Shown here in pieces: positions 61,423 to 64,000 of a stretch of 64,000 nucleotides of DNA. Source of the stretch: Aeromicrobium sp. Root472D3 (lineage in GTDB: Bacteria > Actinomycetota > Actinomycetes > Propionibacteriales > Nocardioidaceae); the NCBI RefSeq assembly GCF_001426485.1, contig NZ_LMET01000001.1, positions 544,844 through 608,843 of the forward strand, given 5' to 3'. Each line of letters starts with the position of its first letter. The first letter of the stretch is position 1. A model generated the notes under the pieces. The model saw nothing but the letters and a program-made list of their open reading frames with translations, searched no databases and was not told the DNA's origin. Made by a program: the position numbers and the translations under genes.

Positions 61423-62280
61423 TCAGTAGATCTCCTCGTAGTTGGACGCCTTCACGGTGAACGCCTCCGACTCGACGTCCGTGTGTCCGGTCCGTTTGAT
61501 CACGAAGGTGCGGGTCGCCCTCAGATAGACCTTCTCGGCACGAGCTCGGCTCGCCCGGTAGCGCTTGAGTGCCCCGGCCTTCTTGGCCTTGCTCCCGTGG
61601 GCCGCCTTGACGGCCTTCTTGTAGGTCCGCTTCGCTGAGGCGTTGGACTTCACCAGTGTGGCCCGTGCGGTCTTGAGCTGCTTCTTCGTCTTCGGGGTCT
61701 CCACCCGTGACTCGACGGTCGTGTGGACGGTTCGCTGCGACGAGCCGGCCGCGGTCAGGTACGCGGCGCTGACGTAGCGGTCGCGCGGGACGCTGAGCAC
61801 CGTGGTCAGCTGGACGGATCCGGACATCAGTCCCTTGAGCTCGCGCGTCTCCGTGTAGCCCATCTCGACGCCGAAGGTGTAGGACCCGGACAGTCGGTGC
61901 TCGCTGCTGGTCGAGGGTGTGATCGCAGCGAACGCGCAGATGCGCGACGTGGTCGAGCCGGAGCCGTCCGGCTCGACGATCGCCGCTCGCACGACGAGCC
62001 CGGTCACGCCTGGTCCGTCCACGGAGCTGGCACGCCACTGGTAGAGCTGGGCCGCGCCGTCGAGGTCGGCGGCGCAGGCCCGTCCGACGATCTGACGCAC
62101 CGCTGCGTCAGTGGCCGGGCCGGTGGCGATGTCGGGCTCGCGGATGCCCGCGGCGGCCGTCAGGATCGAGTCGCGGGTGACGCCGGTGCTGCCGTTCGCC
62201 GCCGCCGGACCGGAGACTGCTGCGGTCGCGACCAGCAGACTGGTCGTCAGGAGGGCGATCGACGACATGGTTCGGTGCAC
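61423..62280 (-). CDS. Exported protein with Lys/Ala-rich C-terminal helix, paralogue 1
   Basis: 285 aa from a GTG at 62280, with AAGGAG upstream. Signal peptide at about 1-29 ending GPAAANG. A conserved N-terminal stretch VTRDSILTAAAG, a beta-rich middle, then about 75 residues rich in Lys, Arg, Ala and Tyr (YKKAVKAAHGSKAKKAG) likely to form a long basic helix. The end reads FTVKASNYEE. No known family recognised. First of three tandem paralogues on this strand. Confidence 0.78.
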   Translation of the reverse strand: MHRTMSSIALLTTSLLVATAAVSGPAAANGSTGVTRDSILTAAAGIREPDIATGPATDAAVRQIVGRACAADLDGAAQLYQWRASSVDGPGVTGLVVRAAIVEPDGSGSTTSRICAFAAITPSTSSEHRLSGSYTFGVEMGYTETRELKGLMSGSVQLTTVLSVPRDRYVSAAYLTAAGSSQRTVHTTVESRVETPKTKKQLKTARATLVKSNASAKRTYKKAVKAAHGSKAKKAGALKRYRASRARAEKVYLRATRTFVIKRTGHTDVESEAFTVKASNYEEIY

Positions 62281-62390
62281 GGGTGCTCCTTCGTTGTCGG
62301 GCCGCGCGGCCCACCACAGTGTGACGGTCGACCCGGTCATCGTCGGTCGACGGGGTGACACGTGCGACTGCGTGGGACGTGGTGGCCAGG

Positions 62391-63361
62391 TCACCCGACG
62401 GGGGCCCAGCCGACGTCGGTCGAGATGACGGTGGTGGGCGCGCTGGCGCTGACCGCGGCTGCGCTCCTCGTGGCGCCCGCGGGTGCGGCGCCTGCGGGCA
62501 CGTCGGCGATCGCCGCCCGGTAGGCGGCCTTCGCCCGCGCACGCCGCACGTCGTAGGACTTCTTGGCAGCGACCCTCTTCCGCTTGCTCCTGCCGGCCTT
62601 CTTGCGGGCCTTGGCGTACTTGGTCCGCGCGTTCTTGAGCGCGGCGTCGTACGTCCTCCTCGCGGCGGCCAGCTCGGCGGCCGTGCGGGGCGTCGACGTC
62701 GGGGCGGGCGTGGACGGCGACGGCGTCGGCGTGGACGGGGTCGGCGTCGGCGTCGGCGTCGGCTCGACGCTGACCGACGTCAGCGACACCTCCAGCACCC
62801 CCGAGTCCGAGACGTCGACGGGCGTCGACACGTGCACGTCGCCCGACAGCGTCGAGGTGTGCAGCGTCCGCGCCCCGTCGGCGGCGTCGACCGGCAGGCC
62901 GCTGACGACGACCGACCCGTCGAGCTGGTCGCCGTCGGAGGTGGGGGCCAGTGCGACGGTCGCCAGCGACCGGGTCTGCACGCTGTCGGTGCGCGTCAAC
63001 GAGACGTCGATCAGCACGCCCGTCACGGACGCGTCGGCGGGCGTCGGGTAGGCGGTGTAGTCGACGAGATCGCCGCCGACCGACACGGCGCTCGCGACGA
63101 TGTCCCGCACCAGGCGGTCCAGCTTCGCCTCGGCCGTGGCGTCGGGTTCGGTCGCGCGGAGCCCGGACGCGGCCTCGAGCACCATCGCGCGGGTCACGGA
63201 CGTCATGGCAGGGGGTCCACCGGCGGCGCCGTCTGCGACGCCACCTCGACGGCTCCCTGGTCGACCTCGGCGGCGGACACCTTGACGGGTGCGACGGCGA
63301 CGGCTAGTGCGAGCCCGCTCGCCGACAGCATGAGCAGGGGACGCGTGATGAGACGGTTCAT
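62391..63361 (-). pseudogene. Exported Lys/Ala-rich protein, paralogue 2, frameshifted after the signal peptide
   Basis: Read from ATG 63361 (GGGAG upstream), the gene begins with a signal peptide (MNRLITRPLLMLSASG, then AVAPVKVSA) but stops at 63203. The matching mature part (VTRAMVLEAASG, aligned with VTRDSILTAAAG of paralogue 1) continues in another frame to 62391. The switch falls at a run of five G on the plus strand (63211-63215). The downstream part has a Pro/Thr repeat linker (PTPTPTPTPS) and a basic Lys/Arg/Ala helix. An ATG overlaps the stop (ATGA), so two coupled ORFs is the alternative; a sequencing error is another. Confidence 0.65.
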
Positions 63362-63535
63362 TCTTCTCCCAAGGAATGAGGCCGCGAACGGCAGACGAGC
63401 CACGACTCCCGGGGTGGCCCACGACCATGATCCACCAGATCGCGCGCTCGGGGGCACATCCGCCCAAAGTCGCACCCCTGCGGACGGTCGCGCCTCGAGC
63501 ACGCGCTCGAGGCGGGACCGTCCGCAGGTGACAGG

Positions 63536-64000
63536 TCAGAACAGCAGGTTGCTCTGCTCGGCCTTCGCCGTGAAGGGTCGGGTCTCCGTGACCGTCTTGG
63601 TCTTCCTGACGATCTTGTAGCCGGCGATGGCGTACCGATAGGTCGCCTTGGCGGCCTTCTTCTTGGCCGAGAAGCTCTTCTGCGCGGCCTTCTTCTTGGC
63701 CTTGCTGCTGCCGGCCTTGGCCAGGGCCTTCTTGTACGACGTCTTGAGTGCCTTCAGCTTCTTGTCGTACTTCTTCTTGGCGGCCTTCTTCTGCGTGGAC
63801 GTCTTCTTGTCCTTGACCTTCGTCGACGTGCGCACGGTGCTCGTCTTGCTCGCGGCCCCGCTGGCGGAGTACGTGCTGCCGGTGACAGCCGTGAAGTTGG
63901 GGATGGTGTTGATCGCAGAGACCGACACGTCCCCCGACAGTGTCGTCTGGGCCTGTGCCGGCGACGAGCTCGTCGTGATCGACAAGGTGGCCTGGCCGCT
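63536..64000 (-). CDS. Exported Lys/Ala-rich protein, paralogue 3, N-terminus outside window
   Basis: 155 codons are visible and the frame is open to the right edge, so the start and signal peptide are missing. The visible part has a Thr/Ser-rich beta segment (LSGDVSVSA), then a strongly basic stretch (KKAAKKKYDKKLKALK, YKKALAKAGSSKAKKK) and the same ending as paralogue 1 (FTAKAEQSNLLF). Very Lys-rich for such a high-GC genome. Confidence 0.75.
   Translation of the reverse strand, partial: SGQATLSITTSSSPAQAQTTLSGDVSVSAINTIPNFTAVTGSTYSASGAASKTSTVRTSTKVKDKKTSTQKKAAKKKYDKKLKALKTSYKKALAKAGSSKAKKKAAQKSFSAKKKAAKATYRYAIAGYKIVRKTKTVTETRPFTAKAEQSNLLF

Noticed and set aside
62700-62765. Short direct repeats as a CRISPR or tandem-repeat locus
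   Set aside because: They encode the Pro/Thr linker of paralogue 2; units are only 6-12 bp, with no spacers.

Overview
The window is a high-GC actinobacterial chromosome segment, most like Nocardioidaceae (Aeromicrobium/Nocardioides type). That placement is inferred from the gene order fhaA-fhaB-pstP-rodA-pbpA-pknB, a WhiB protein, small actinobacterial families (DUF4235, DUF5926) and many genes that appear to be leaderless. Almost all of it is coding. There is one tRNA gene and no rRNA or CRISPR array.

1-6514 (minus) is the core cell-wall and division signalling operon, running off the left edge inside pknB. A tRNA-Leu(CAG) gene with its own terminator follows. The 3' end of this tRNA plus the terminator recurs at 18040-18097, so 6729-18097 looks like an island integrated at the tRNA, although no integrase is present. 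Its cargo fits a pipecolate/lysine route: an S33 peptidase or amidase, an APC permease, a pipecolate/sarcosine-oxidase-like flavoenzyme, an antiquitin-type (ALDH7) semialdehyde dehydrogenase, a Glu/Leu/Val-type dehydrogenase and an HglS-type DUF1338 2-oxoadipate dioxygenase/decarboxylase. Two LysR regulators and a two-TM RCK protein accompany them.

18227-31608 is a second accessory block. A GntR regulator diverges from a long, tightly overlapped operon: ribose-type ABC importer, Fe-S GMC dehydrogenase with a small subunit, SDR, HbpS-like protein, 5-oxoprolinase PxpABC and a second glutamate dehydrogenase. An IclR regulator closes it. The likely outcome is import of an unknown compound, oxidation, release of 5-oxoproline, then glutamate and 2-oxoglutarate.

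31691-45748 is mixed housekeeping and accessory genes: methyltransferases, crotonases, a lipase, a PfpI protein, a divergent WhiB3-like/LitR-like pair sharing a 13-bp inverted repeat, YigZ with an apparent CTG start, GlpQ, and transporters with their regulators. 45687-50757 is a TetR-controlled methylcrotonyl-CoA carboxylase plus HMG-CoA lyase cluster for leucine/isovalerate breakdown, with a 28-bp palindrome at the first start codon.

Around 49743-51931 lie three 59-nt palindromic repeats of one family. Two of them bracket a gene for an AbiEi/VSR-like PD-(D/E)XK protein, an arrangement like REP elements with their transposase but with a different enzyme. 51947-61394 holds EcsC, a kinase-like protein, Aat, HU, a CAAX protease, rhodanese, an anti-sigma kinase, DUF5926, a hydrolase/TetR pair with twin operators, an aldo/keto reductase and arginine deiminase. 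The right edge (61423-64000) carries three tandem paralogues for exported proteins with Lys/Ala-rich C-terminal helices. The middle one is frameshifted at a five-base homopolymer and the last is cut by the window.
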